From Lactifluus volemus (lineage: Eukaryota > Basidiomycota > Agaricomycetes > Russulales > Russulaceae): a stretch of 36,887 bases of DNA. The position numbers and the translations under genes were made by a program. The notes under the pieces were generated by a model. The model was not told the origin of the DNA and searched no databases. It saw only the letters and a program-made list of their open reading frames with translations. The first letter of the stretch is position 1. Every line of letters begins with the position of its first letter. Below are positions 13,441 to 23,968 of this stretch, piece after piece. The stretch is from contig WTXI01000343.1 of the NCBI GenBank assembly GCA_022376515.1, forward strand, positions 1-36,887, in the 5' to 3' direction.

Positions 13441-13478
13441 GAATGAACAAACTGAAGAGAAGAGAAGATGACGGTGTC

Positions 13479-13496
13479 GGCCCGCGTTACCGGGCC
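13479..13496. promoter_or_regulatory. inverted repeat in the UTP12/DAP divergent promoter
   Basis: GGCCCG and CGGGCC form perfect 6-bp arms around the spacer CGTTAC, near the middle of the 95 bp between the two start codons. Overlapping it is CGG-N9-CCG (13478-13492), the shape of a Zn2Cys6 dimer site. Function is inferred from position and symmetry only. Confidence 0.4.
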
Positions 13497-13535
13497 CTTC
13501 TCAGCTTGTTTTATTGTTCTCGCTAACTATAAGTG

Positions 13536-15327
13536 ATGCACTTTGTTGGCTTTCCACCAACGCCCGAAGCCGCGGCTCGTTTTTTGCAATTTGTGAATGC
13601 TTCTCCAACTCCCTTTCATGCGGTTCACAATGCTGCCCTGCGCTTAGAGCAAGTTGGTTTCAGAAAGGTGTGTCACCATATGTTGTACTGTTCCGACATC
13701 TTCTCACTTGCTATAGATCAGAGAGAAAGATGACTGGGAGGCCACTCTTCAACCCGGGGGAAAATACTACTTCACGAGGTGAGCCCAGCTCACCGCCGAT
13801 TAGATACGATGATCCCATCTCTGCTCTAGAAACCAGAGCTCTTTACTCGCCTTTACCATTCCCCGAAAGTGGCAACCTGGGACCGGCGTCTCCATTGTGG
13901 GTACTCACGTTGACAGTCCTAACCTCCGAGTGCGTCTCCTCTCGTCTGGCTGTAATTCATAACCACTCAAATTATGTGCATAGATCAGACCGATTTCGAA
14001 ACGCTCCACCTCTGGTTATATTCAAGTCAGCGTCGAGACCTACGGAGGTGGCATATGGCACTCCTGGTTTGACCGTGATCTTTCAATTGCGGGACGCGTG
14101 GTCATCGCCAAGCGAGGCTCGAACTACACCTCAAGTCTAGTCAAGATAGACCGGCCTCTTCTTCGCATTCCCACTCTAGCCATTCATCGTAAGCCACTAG
14201 TTGTGTTTGTTGTCTATTTTACTGAGCAAGCCATTCCAGTCGACCGATCCTCTGCTAACGACTTTAAGTTTAACACGGAGACGCAGTTTACTCCCATCCT
14301 TGGACTGCTTGCTTCGAATTTGAATGCGCCCACGGATAAGCCACGAAGCAGCGGCAAGAATGAGCAGACAGCTTCAAGTATTCAGGACAACCACCACCCT
14401 GCACTTCTTTCTATATTAGCAGAGGAACTGAGCATCAAACCTGAAGAAATTCACGATTTTGAGCTGTAGGTACTATTGCCATGTCTGATGACAGGAAACG
14501 ATGAATAGCCCTCACACAGGCATCTTTACGACACACAAGCATCTGTACTGGGTGGATTGAACAATGAATTCATTTTCAGCCCTCGAATGGACAATCTTGT
14601 GTCTTCGTGAGCACAATTATTACTATTCGATTGGGTCACTGGCTCTGACGGTTACCGCTGTCAGATTTGCTGCCGTCGAAGCTTTGTCAGACGTTGCGTC
14701 GTCTGATCTCTTCCCTTTTGAAGGGAATGTCAATTGCATTGCCCTTTTTAATCACGAAGAGATCGGCTCAGTTTCCACTTCTGGCGCCGAGTCTTCTCTC
14801 ATCCCTTCCTTATTGCAGCGGCTCAATCCATCTCCCGCCCTTTTAGCCCAGTCGATAGCCAAATCATTCCTCATTTCAGCAGATATGGGCCACGCTGTGC
14901 ACCCCAACTACGCGAGCAAGCACGAGGATAATCACAGACCATATATGAATGGTGGCATCGTGATCAAGACCAATGCCAAGCAAAAATACGCTACAGATGC
15001 AATTGGAACGTTTTTAGTGAAAAAGTTGCTTGAGAGGAAAGGCGGGAAAGTTCAGGAGTTCGAAGTTCGCAATGACATGTGCGTCATTTTGCTTCTAATA
15101 CTTCATTCCTTACCTGAAGCATTCAAATATGAAGATCTTGTGGCTCGACTGTCGGACCTATGTTGTCCAAGCTTGGCTTGCGCACAGTCGATGTTGGTTG
15201 CGGAATGCTCTCGATGCACTCCATCCGAGAGACCGCTGGGTCACACGATGTACAGTGTGCGATCGACCTTTTCACTTCCTTTTTTGAGGGATTTGCTGGG
15301 CTTGATGCACAGCTTACAGTAGATTAA
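13536..15327 (+). CDS. aspartyl aminopeptidase (peptidase family M18)
   Basis: Eight exons (13536-13667, 13717-13778, 13830-13929, 13984-14188, 14240-14465, 14520-14606, 14665-15078, 15135-15327) give 472 aa, the normal size for the family. Motifs in order: TPFHAV near the N-terminus, IVGTHVDSPNLR with a zinc-ligand His at about 91, YGGGIWHSWFDRDLSIAGRV, LGGLNNEFIFSPRMDN, ALFNHEEIGS with the acidic metal and catalytic residues, ADMGHAVHPNY, DISCGSTVGPML and GCGMLSMHSIRE with the last His ligand. M18 enzymes are cytosolic dodecamers that remove N-terminal Asp or Glu; yeast Ape4 also reaches the vacuole by the Cvt route. Every intron restores a conserved block. It converges on IMP4, with 77 bp between stop codons. 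Confidence 0.94.
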
Positions 15328-15404
15328 CTAAATTAACTTCGTGGCTATATAGCATGTCAACTGATCATGACGAATAACATACTTTTGTGGTCCGCAACCC
15401 CTTG

Positions 15405-16665
15405 TCAGCGGGACCGCTTCTTGGAAGGCCTAGTATCGGCTTGTTCGTCATTTCCGGAGCGGGATGCCCCAGGGTCTGACAGTATGCTACGCTTTCTAGC
15501 CGTTCGTGTATAATGTGAGAGTACCCATTCTCGCTCAGCTTCGGATTGTTCAATTGTGCCCAGCCGTATTTCATAGGCTGGGGAAATACATAAGTCCAGT
15601 CAGCTGTCACGAAGAGACCCTGAAGCGTACGTTTGAGCTCAAATCGGGGCCCCACTTCTGCGAGCTGGACTTCCTTTCGTGATGTCTTTACGAAGACGTG
15701 ATGTCTAACAAAGCGATTCTCGGCCCACACTCTTTGGCAAACAAGAATCAAATCACCCACCGGAATGAGATAAAGTCGTTCTCATTCGAGAACGTCATGA
15801 CCCGTTTACTCTCCTCCTTGGGTACGGGAAATAGGTACTTCAGGCAGTCTCTCACCCTCTCTCCGAGCCTTGAGCTGAAGTTCTCGAAGATTAAATGAGG
15901 GTACTGTTCCGAAACAGTGGAAGACCGATATGACTCGATGTCGTGACGGAGGGTGACGTTGTGGAGTGTAAAGTAAAGAGTGGGTCCATGCGGAAAGTGA
16001 GACACAATCATGGCATCTGATAGAAACGTGCTCGAGATTGAGGAGAGTAACAGCGAGGGGAGGCCTCACCAGGTGTCCCTCTATGTTCATGAAGTACGAT
16101 GAGGTCTGTGACGTCGTTGGCACGGCAAGCCTCGGCAAGGTCCTTCACTACGTAGTTGCCTCTGTTAATCCTGTAAGAGTTAGGGAAAACCAAGCGCATC
16201 TCCTGCACAGCAGAAGAGTTAACCAAAAACTACACGAGTCGGTTGATTCATTCTTGCCTTGGCAAACTGTAACAACTTTGAGCTCGGGTCCCTCGACGTC
16301 GTCAAGATGATTTTTGGATCTAATATTCCCGCTCTCGAATATTCGCTGTCGACGTGCGTCATTGGTTCTATAATTCGTGGTTAGTTCAATTCCGTCTGCA
16401 TAATGTAGCGAATCGGCTCAACCAGCTTGGGCCTCGTCGAACGCTAAGTCCTTCCCCAACTCGCGTGACTGCTTTCTGAGCTCTGTGGGGAGGGCCTTCC
16501 CACTCGCCAAAGCGTCCTTGAGTTGTTGTTTGCGTTCATAGGTTTGTCGTTCCTGGGTTTCAAGAGACTTCGCATAGATATATTGACGACGCTCACGCGC
16601 TTGTCTTCGTAGCTTTGTGAATAAATTAGCAGGTGATGATGTATTATGGTGATACCACTCGCCAT
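15405..16665 (-). CDS. IMP4: IMP4, U3 snoRNP Brix-domain protein
   Basis: Seven exons (16665-16663, 16612-16423, 16367-16258, 16202-16070, 16016-15761, 15704-15631, 15577-15405) give 312 aa. The start exon is just ATG; the next begins [18 protein letters not shown], the classic Imp4 N-terminus. The Brix domain follows: [69 protein letters not shown], then [20 protein letters not shown] and [20 protein letters not shown]. The tail is basic (PSKKRSR). Imp4 works with Imp3 and Mpp10 to set U3 snoRNA pairing with pre-rRNA in the small-subunit processome. Two of six introns use GC donors (16662 and 16257). The two conserved joins (start codon to LRRQ, FAK to EMRL) make both strongly supported. Confidence 0.93.
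16203..16257 (-). other. GC-AG intron in IMP4 (third intron)
   Basis: Coding-strand junction GCCAAG|GCAAGAATG ... TGTGCAG|GAGATG, 55 nt. It fuses FAK and EMRLVFPNS exactly as in other Imp4 proteins. A GT donor giving only a 31-nt intron would insert seven extra residues into this conserved block. Confidence 0.8.
16613..16662 (-). other. GC-AG intron directly after the IMP4 start codon
   Basis: Coding-strand junction AATATG|GCGAGTGGT ... TTCACAAAG|CTACGA, 50 nt, with a CTAAT branch-like site (in CTGCTAATT) shortly before the acceptor. The exon upstream contributes only the ATG. Neither nearby GT donor gives the frame of LRRQARERR, and the frame upstream of that block has no ATG before a stop. 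Confidence 0.7.
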
Positions 16666-16985
16666 ATTGTTTACCAAACCGTTGAGGTGACCTGTAAGAT
16701 GAATTGACGCGACAAAATAAACTTTACAGCGGGCCGGGTGCCGCTATTTTTCAAAGAAATGGGGGCCTTGGTCATACCAAATGGCCGATGAAAGATCATA
16801 TTTCGTTTGACTAACTGACAGGGAGGATGATGGACCCCAACATTCAAGTAAAATTAAGAGACATCTGAGTGTACTGTATGGAATAATCTTAATGAAAGTA
16901 TCTATAAAAATGCCTGAACGAGTGGTGAAATTCAGCGAGAGGAATGTCAACCGCAATACCGCAGTTACGGTAGTCGCATGTCCGA
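16666..16985. other. intergenic region, IMP4 5' / R2 copy A 3'
   Basis: A 320-bp interval between the IMP4 start codon and the stop of R2 copy A; both genes lie on the minus strand. It should hold the IMP4 promoter and the copy A 3' UTR. I saw no further gene and no clear structured motif. Confidence 0.6.
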
Positions 16986-18285
16986 TCAAAATTCCTCGTC
17001 GAGTGTGCTATGTCATATTGTTACGATGATAGCAAGCACTCGAGTAGGACAGTACGCACAAGGTCCGCGCGGTACTCGGAAGCTGTTCGGGCAACTGTAT
17101 GTTTGCCATGGAATACTCCGAGACGCGTTTCTCGAAAAAGTTGGCCTTGCCTTGCAAAGAAATCATGTCCATAAGATCGAAAGGATTTGTGGCATTGTAA
17201 TGTTTCGGATTGCCAAGCGCAAGAAGCAAGCGATCGGCAACGAACTCGATGTACTGGCACATGAGAGTCGCATTCATGCCAATGAGGGCAACCGGAAGCG
17301 CGTCTGTGGTCGGTGAGAGACTTGTGAAATACCTGGAAAATTTGCATTCACCAGACAGAAACTCTTGTTCGATGCTGACAGACTCTGTGACTATGTCACG
17401 GATGACATCGGGATGTGGCCTTCGTCTCAGGTGTTTGAAGAGCAGGCACGCGAAGTCAGTGTGCATCCCTTCATCTCTGCTGATAAGTTCATTCGAGAAC
17501 GTGAGGCCTGGCATGAGTCCGCGTTTCTTGATCCAGAATATCGCCGCAAATGAACCAGAAAAAAAAATTCCTTCCACGGCGGCAAAAGCTACGAGTCTCT
17601 CAGCAAACGTCGATGACTTGTCAGATATCCATCGCAGAGCCCACGCTGCCTTCTTCTTGATGCAAGGCACTGTTTCGATCGCATCAAAGAGTTCCAGGCG
17701 CTGCTGGGGGTCGGAGATGTAGGTATCGATTAGAAGCGAGTAGGCCTCGGAATGAATATTTTCCATCATGATTTGGAAGCCGTAGAAGCAGCGCGCTTCA
17801 GCAACCTGTACCTCGGTGGAGAAACGCTCAACTAGGTTTTCATTAACAATCCCATCAGAAGCGGCGAAAAAGGCCAGAACGCGCGAAATGAAGAAGCGCT
17901 CATTGTCATTTAGGCGACTGTTCCAGTCGTGGATATCATGACTCAAGTCAACCTCTTCTACGCTCCAGAAGGACGCTTGGGCTTGCTTGTACATCCTCCA
18001 TATCTGTACTTCGTGAGAAGCTCACCGGGTGTGTAAGAATGAATCGACTGACGTCGGGATATCGAATAGGAAAGAGCACAAACCGTCGTCTTGACTCTGT
18101 CAAGAGTGGTTCCAGATCTTGACCCCGATGAGTGTGACCGTGAGATCTAAATCAACCATGCGCTCACGTTCCGGAAGGTCAACCTCTCCTACGTAGCGAC
18201 GGTTGGACTCATCCACACCGCTATTGTGGTATCTAATTCTGTGGCCAGGATTGTTCTGTACGGCTACTCCAGTATTTGACAGCAT
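16986..18285 (-). CDS. RNR2: ribonucleotide reductase small subunit (R2), copy A
   Basis: Five exons (18285-18168, 18117-18053, 18003-17352, 17303-17060, 17007-16986) give 366 aa. All class Ia R2 features are present: metal ligands D111, E142, H145, E205, E239 and H242, the radical tyrosine Y149 (in HSEAYSLL), [20 protein letters not shown], and the R1-docking C-terminus FTLDEEF, coded partly by a 22-nt last exon. The protein supplies the tyrosyl radical for reduction of ribonucleotides to deoxyribonucleotides. It looks catalytically complete, unlike yeast Rnr4. Compared with copy B it lacks about 41 N-terminal residues and the first intron; the four other introns lie at the same positions and phases, showing descent from one duplicated gene. 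Confidence 0.94.
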
Positions 18286-18417
18286 TACGTGCTTGTGGCT
18301 TGGAAAACAGCAGTTGTGATAAAGAAAAGGTGATGATGATACTCTATTCTATGGAGAAGGTGAAGGTTTGATTGTGATTGTGATTTGTGATGCGGCCAGC
18401 TTGATTACGAAATAGAC

Positions 18418-18498
18418 ACGTCACGTCAACAAACCCCAACAACGCGCAGTTCGTTTAGTTGATTTTTGCTAAACGAGGCTCAAGTTTAGGTTATAAAA
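18418..18498 (+). promoter_or_regulatory. promoter elements between the two R2 genes
   Basis: The 291-bp divergent interval has, in order, two overlapping ACGTCA (CRE/ATF half-site) copies at 18418-18428, a perfect inverted repeat TCGTTTAG (18451-18458) / CTAAACGA (18469-18476) with a 10-nt spacer, and a TATA box TATAAAA at 18492-18498, about 80 bp before the copy B ATG. AACGCGC at about 18440 resembles but does not match the ACGCGT cell-cycle box. The TATA orientation suggests copy B is the more strongly regulated member. Confidence 0.5.
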
Positions 18499-18576
18499 AC
18501 CCGGGTAGTTTCAATTCTTCGTTCTTGACTTTCAGCCCACTGAAGGCTTGTTTCTTTTTTATCATCATTATCTACC

Positions 18577-20077
18577 ATGGCATCTATTCTTCGTCCGACT
18601 ACTCCTGTTAGTCATGTCGTCCCAGAGGCTACCCCTAGTAAGAAGGTAAGCTCTGGCACTTGGTGCAGCTCTACGTAATCTCACCCTGTTTTGAAGGCTG
18701 CGATAGCTCTTCAGGCAATGACCATCGAATCTCCCGTCAAATCTGAGCAAAAGCCTGTTATTGACGATGCTCGTTGTCCTTCTTCGCCGGTCTCTGAGAC
18801 TGAAAATGGTCAACGCGAGGAGTTGGATCTCCGTACACGTTTCGTCGGTGATATCGACCTTCCAGAGAGTGGGTTTATTCAATGTCACTCATTCGCTCTT
18901 ACTTACATGGTCACGTAGATCAGGAGCCGCTCCTTATGGAATCCAAGCGCCGCTTCGTTCTCTTTCCTATCCAGTATCATGAGGTTAGTCTTCCATCTAT
19001 AGCTACTTGATTTGCCACTTATAGTTGTCCAAGATCTGGCAAATGTATAAGAAAGCCGAGGCATCGTTTTGGACTGCAGAAGAAATGGACCTTTCAAAGG
19101 ACCTTCATGACTGGAACAACCGCTTGAATGACAACGAACGTCACTTCATCTCGCATGTTCTCGCATTCTTCGCCGCTTCGGATGGTATTGTCAATGAAAA
19201 CCTGGTTGAACGGTTCTCGAATGAAGTTCAAGCCGCAGAGGCGCGCTGCTTTTATGGCTTCCAAATCATGATGGAAAACATTCACTCGGAGACCTACTCT
19301 CTTCTCATTGACACTTACATCAAGGATTCAGCGCAACGAGAATATCTTTTCGATGCCGTTGAAACAATCCCTTGCGTCAAGAAGAAGGCCGACTGGGCTC
19401 TCACATGGATATCAGACCGTAATTCAACCTTTGCGGAGCGTCTTGTTGCCTTTGCGGCCGTGGAGGGCATCTTTTTCTCCGGTTCATTTGCGTCAATCTT
19501 CTGGCTTAAAAAGCGTGGATTGATGCCGGGGCTTACCTTTTCAAACGAGCTTATCAGTCGCGACGAGGGCATGCATACAGACTTTGCTTGTTTACTCTTC
19601 TCTCATCTAAAAAGACGCCCCCACCCTGACACTGTCAACAAAATCATTACCGAAGCTGTCGTCATTGAGCAAGAGTTCCTGACAGGCAAGTCCAGATGCT
19701 TTGATTTATTATTTTTGCTGTCCATGCTGACGGTTCTTCAGATGCGCTGCCTGTTGGGCTTATCGGCATGAATGGCGAGCTGATGTGCCAGTATATCGAG
19801 TTCGTAGCGGACCGCTTGCTTGTGGCCCTTGGGTGTCCAAAACACTATAACTCGACAAATCCATTTGACTTCATGGACATGATCTCGCTTCAAGGGAAGA
19901 CAAACTTTTTCGAGAAGCGTGTATCCGACTACTCAAAGGCTGGCGTCAAGACGACGGCTACCCCTTCGGCAGCGAATACGCCTTCGAGTGAGAAGATGTT
20001 GTAAGTTTCTATTACATCGTGTCCACGAGCTTCAACCTGACGGGTTACTTTTCAGTACCATTGATGAGGACTTTTAA
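18577..20077 (+). CDS. RNR2: ribonucleotide reductase small subunit (R2), copy B
   Basis: Six exons (18577-18645, 18697-18868, 18919-18983, 19034-19685, 19742-20000, 20056-20077) give 412 aa. Iron ligands D152, E183, H186, E246, E280, H283 and radical Y190 are all present, and the protein ends FTIDEDF, the R1-binding tail. The N-terminal extension (about 80 residues before LPENQEPLL) is Ser/Pro-rich and has one extra intron. Exon 4 is 652 nt, the same length as the matching exon of copy A, and most residues there agree. The fourth intron has a GC donor (19686) where copy A has GT. Codon choice favours C-ending codons more than copy A, which hints at higher expression; this is an impression, not a count. 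Confidence 0.95.
19686..19741 (+). other. GC-AG intron in R2 copy B
   Basis: Junction CTGACAG|GCAAGTCCAG ... GTTCTTCAG|ATGCGCTG, 56 nt, phase 1. It gives [14 protein letters not shown], matching copy A ([14 protein letters not shown]), whose intron at the same place starts with GT. No GT donor nearby gives this frame. Confidence 0.85.
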
Positions 20078-20499
20078 GCCTCGGCTCAGAGCCCTGACGC
20101 TTGGTGACACTGCCTTGCAGCTGACTTTCGTATCTCACTACCTAGATGTTCTTTGTATACCTGTACTGTTAGCTTGGCATGACCTACCATAATTTAATGT
20201 ATTAGCATGTTTCCACAGGACAACTGATATCTGATTGCATTTATGCCTTTTCTACAGGCTCATTAGGAACGATCAAGTTACATATGAGAGTCTTTTGAAA
20301 ATAGCGTGTTCATGATGCAGTGGATGTGAGCTGTGGTGGAACTGAAGTAGCCTCCTGAAAAAGGCGACGTAAGGTCTGACCATCACCTGTTGGTCACCTA
20401 GTCAGACGTTTGGTGTTACGCTGCGGACACTCCGCTGGTATGGCCAGTGGTGGCGAACGCGTTGCCGAAATGACAGAGCAAGAATCGGTCACGTCGTAT
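20078..20499. other. intergenic region, R2 copy B 3' / VMA21 3'
   Basis: A 422-bp interval between convergent stop codons of R2 copy B and VMA21. It should contain both 3' UTRs. I saw no additional ORF with family features and no RNA gene. Confidence 0.6.
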
Positions 20500-20902
20500 T
20501 CAACGATCCTTACGCGACTCCGAAAGCTTCCCGGCCTCCCGTTCTGCCTTATCATCACTCAGAGATGAGACTATGTATGCAACTAGAACGATATTGGCGG
20601 CAACGATCGCGGTAATGGCGGCAAGGGTAGAGTTGCCTGAGACGCGAAAAGGTCAGCGAAGCTGCGGAGAAAGGATCATCTGTAAGTGCACACCATTCCA
20701 TACGTATCTCTCAGATGCAAAATAGGATGTAATTGGGATGATCCCGAGAGACAGACTGAAGATGATGAGCTTGAACAGCACTCCCCTAGTAGAATTGGGG
20801 TCGTGCGTGAATGAACGAACGAAGAGGTGAAAGGTACATCGCTTCTTACCCTTGCTCCGTGGCTTGTGCAGATGCCTGTGCTGAAACCCCGGGTGCACTC
20901 AT
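20500..20902 (-). CDS. VMA21: VMA21, V-ATPase assembly membrane protein
   Basis: Three exons (20902-20850, 20785-20694, 20636-20500) give 93 aa, typical of Vma21. After a short Ala/Gln-rich N-terminus come two membrane helices: VLFKLIIFSLSLGIIPITSY, then the loop FASERYVWNGNSTLA, then AAITAIVAANIVLVAYIV. The C-terminus SESRKDR has Lys at -3 and Arg at -4, similar to the dilysine ER-retrieval signal of the yeast protein. Vma21 chaperones assembly of the V0 sector of the vacuolar proton pump in the ER. The joined frame and length fit well. It starts 128 bp from the divergent thioesterase gene. Confidence 0.88.
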
Positions 20903-21030
20903 TGTTCACAAGGTATACTTGGGATAGCGTTGAGACTGGGAGTTGTTACGATGGATTACGATGGTAAGCCACAAGTGGCACTGCGGACTCGGACCGGCAG
21001 CTGGCTCCAACAAACTACGGCCAACGGCAC

Positions 21031-21572
21031 ATGAGCTCAAAGCCTTCATCGACATCACACTTTAAGGCGAGGAGTCGAGCGGATTACAGATACTTCCTTT
21101 CGCACAGAACGCGATGGTTAGTCCCAACTAATGGCCAATTGCAGATGATGAAACGAGAACATGTTATAGGAGCGACAATGATCAATACTCGCACGTTAAC
21201 AACGCAGTGTATTACCACCTCATCGACTCGGTCATAAATGCATACCTTATTGCACAATGCGACCTCTCTCCGAAAACGTCAGGTCCCATTGGGCTAGTAG
21301 TTTCATCACACTGCCATTTCTTTTCCCCACTCTCGTTTCCTGATGTGCTGGACCTTGGCCTCCGCGTGAATCATATAGGAAAAGGCTCCGTCTTGTATGA
21401 GGTTGGGATATTTCGGGAGGGTAGTTTGGAGCCAGCGGCGGTTGGAGGTTACACGCATGTATTTGTTGACGCAGTGAGCAGGAAGACCTCAAAAATGGGA
21501 GAGCGGATGAGGGAAGGCTTGCAAAAGTTGTACGTAGAGCCCAAATGCAGCAAGCCAGTATCGAAATTGTGA
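21031..21572 (+). CDS. hotdog-fold thioesterase (4-hydroxybenzoyl-CoA thioesterase-like)
   Basis: Two exons (21031-21116, 21170-21572) give 162 aa, a single hotdog domain. The intron join creates RTRWSDNDQYSHVNNAVYYH, the 4HBT/YbgC-type active-site block in which the Asp before xQYxHVNN acts as catalytic residue. Later strands are as expected (LRVNHIGKGSVLYEVGIF, GGYTHVFVD). Such enzymes hydrolyse acyl-CoA thioesters; the substrate cannot be predicted. There is no clear targeting signal, though the basic Ser-rich N-terminus (MSSKPSSTSHFKARSRADYR) could be mitochondrial. The gene is in tandem with ALG8, 274 bp upstream of it. Confidence 0.87.
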
Positions 21573-21846
21573 TATCCACTATACATACAGTATTTCAATG
21601 ATATGCTGATCACCGCAGTTGAGACTCGAATGCGTTCGCGTCATTGATGGTCGTGATCGGCCGTTATGAGACAGGCGCCTCCGAGTCGTACGGCGCTCGC
21701 CATTTACACATTTCAACTACAACTACTATACGCGTTGTTGGCTATCGCACAAGAAAGGTTTCGAAGCTACAGTGTGATAGCATAACACCCTATATCGGCT
21801 TACATTGATCCTACCACGCACTTCCATTCTAAAGGCGGCTGCGCTC

Positions 21847-23968
21847 ATGGCTGCTAATCCCGAGAAACGCAACGCTTCAAACTTACCACATATCCGATGG
21901 TATCAGAGGTTGGCGCTAGATGTTACGTCGTCGGAATGGGACATCCTCGCCTTTTCAACAGCATTCAAGTTGCTCCTGTTCCCTGCATAGTGAGTCTTGT
22001 GTATTTGCGAAGAGGCGCTGGACTCTCACCGTCCCTTTAGTCGATCCACGGATTTCGAAGTGCACCGCAACTGGCTGGCAATAACCCATTCACTACCGAT
22101 CTCAAAATGGTACTATGATGTACGCGATGCCTCGTGTCCGATCAGGGTGACCGTCACTTACCGTTGTCGTTTGACCGAAAGACCACATCAGAGTGGAGTA
22201 CGTGCCTTCCAGGCTGGTTCTGAATGTTTCTCACCCACTGAGACATCCAGCATTGGACTATCCTCCCTTCTTTGCCTACTTCGAGAAGGTGTTATCCATC
22301 CCAGCCTCCTTTATTGATCCGCGCATCGTAGACCTTAATAACCTCAACTACTCTGCCTGGAGTGTAATTGCATACCAAAGAGTGACTGTCATACTGACAG
22401 AACTACTCCTGGCGGCAGTGCTGCTAAAGTATTGTGGTCCTCTATGCACCGTGTATCACTCGCCGATCTCTTCGTCAGATTTGTTCGCGCAGTGCCAGAT
22501 TCCAATACCCAACGACTGGTATCTGCGTCGCTCTTCTTACATCCTGGTTTCTTGATCGTGGATCACATCCACTTTCAATACAACGGATTCTTGTTTGGCA
22601 TTTTGCTTCTTTCCATCCTGCAAGCTCGAAATGTAATCGATTGTTGTATCTTGACCACCGAAACGCGGCTCACCCCAAATTCCTAGGGAAACCTTTTAGC
22701 CAGCGGTTTCTTCTTCGCGGTCCTGCTCAATTTCAAGCACATCTACATGTATCTAGCTGTAGGTGCATTTCTTACTATTAGAGCCACATGCGTTTTGACG
22801 TCGATTACTTACAGCCAGCCTATTTCATCTATCTGCTTCGCGCCTTTTGTATGTCCCCGCAGGGCAGCATACTCCCCAGTAGATTCCTCGCACTTGCGAA
22901 TGTGGTGATCTTGGTTTTCATTGCGTCGCTTGGTCCCTTCCTCCTCATGGGACAAATCCCACAACTGTTGTCTCGACTTTTTCCGTTCACACGCGGCCTG
23001 AACCATGCGTACTGGGCTCCCAACGCCTGGGCGCTACTCACGGCGGCTGACCGTGCTCTCCTACAATGTCAGTAGATGTGCTGTTTCTCACAACTTTGGT
23101 CACTGATTTGAACCGTTGCAGATGTCAGGTGGTTCGGGGCCAGCTTCTCCGTGGATGTCTCTGGCGTGTCTTCTTCGTCGAGAGGACTGGTCGGAGACAC
23201 CTCATTCGCAATTCTTCCAAACGTGAAGCCCATTCACACATTCCTCATCACCATTGCCTTCCAGATGGTTTTCCTCGTCAAGCTATGGAAGACCGCAACA
23301 TACAAGTCGTTCCTCACTGCGCTGACGCTTTGCGGGTATACGTCGTTCATGTTTGGATGGCATGTCCACGAGAAGGCTGTCCTTCTTGTCCTTGTACCAT
23401 TGAGGTAGGAGTACCAATCAATCTGAGCTAGAAATCCCGCCCCTGAGTTGACGTAGTTTGCTGGCGGCCGAGAATTATGCGTATTTCCGCACCTTCATGA
23501 TCGCGAGCACGGCTGGAATCGCATCGCTTTTCCCCTTGCTGTTCACACCTACCGGTATGTGTACGCTTTTCGAACATACTGTTTACATAGCTGACTGTAA
23601 CGGAAGAACAAATCATCGAAGTTGTATATTCGATCTTATGGGCGATTGTAGTCTTCGGACCTTTACAGCGGCAACTATACGAGTCAGTCGTCGTTTTAAG
23701 CGTCCGCTTTGTCAAATCTGAGTGCTTCCTCCCCAGGTTTCCGCGGTCATTTCCCGCTGTTGTCGTGGGTTCACTTGAAACAATATACCTATGGGGTTTC
23801 CTCCTTCTGGAAATAACGGTCACACTCAGTCCCATGCTAGCAAGGGTCATCGCTCGAGATTCCGAAAAGTGGGAGTTCCTTCCCCTCATGCTTACTAGTT
23901 TATACTGTTCTCTTGGACTCATTTGGGCCTATGCTCGTCTGTCTTTCTTGTATATCACATCGAAATAA
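21847..23968 (+). CDS. ALG8: ALG8, dolichyl-P-Glc:Glc1Man9GlcNAc2-PP-dolichol glucosyltransferase
   Basis: Eleven exons (21847-21989, 22041-22119, 22182-22197, 22251-22428, 22479-22632, 22687-22758, 22815-23067, 23122-23404, 23457-23554, 23607-23682, 23737-23968) give 527 aa. The N-terminal loop block [25 protein letters not shown] and then [16 protein letters not shown] is diagnostic of the ALG6/ALG8 GT-C glucosyltransferases, and the [15 protein letters not shown] wording points to ALG8. [36 protein letters not shown] and [10 protein letters not shown] follow, with about ten membrane helices. It adds the second glucose to the lipid-linked oligosaccharide in the ER lumen. Exon 3 is only 16 nt but encodes part of the diagnostic block. 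The stop lies 24 bp from that of DRG1. Confidence 0.93.

Noticed and set aside
17210..17722. 170-codon plus-strand open frame inside R2 copy A
   Set aside because: It is antisense to the main R2 exon, has no motif of its own, and the minus strand carries a complete, highly conserved enzyme.
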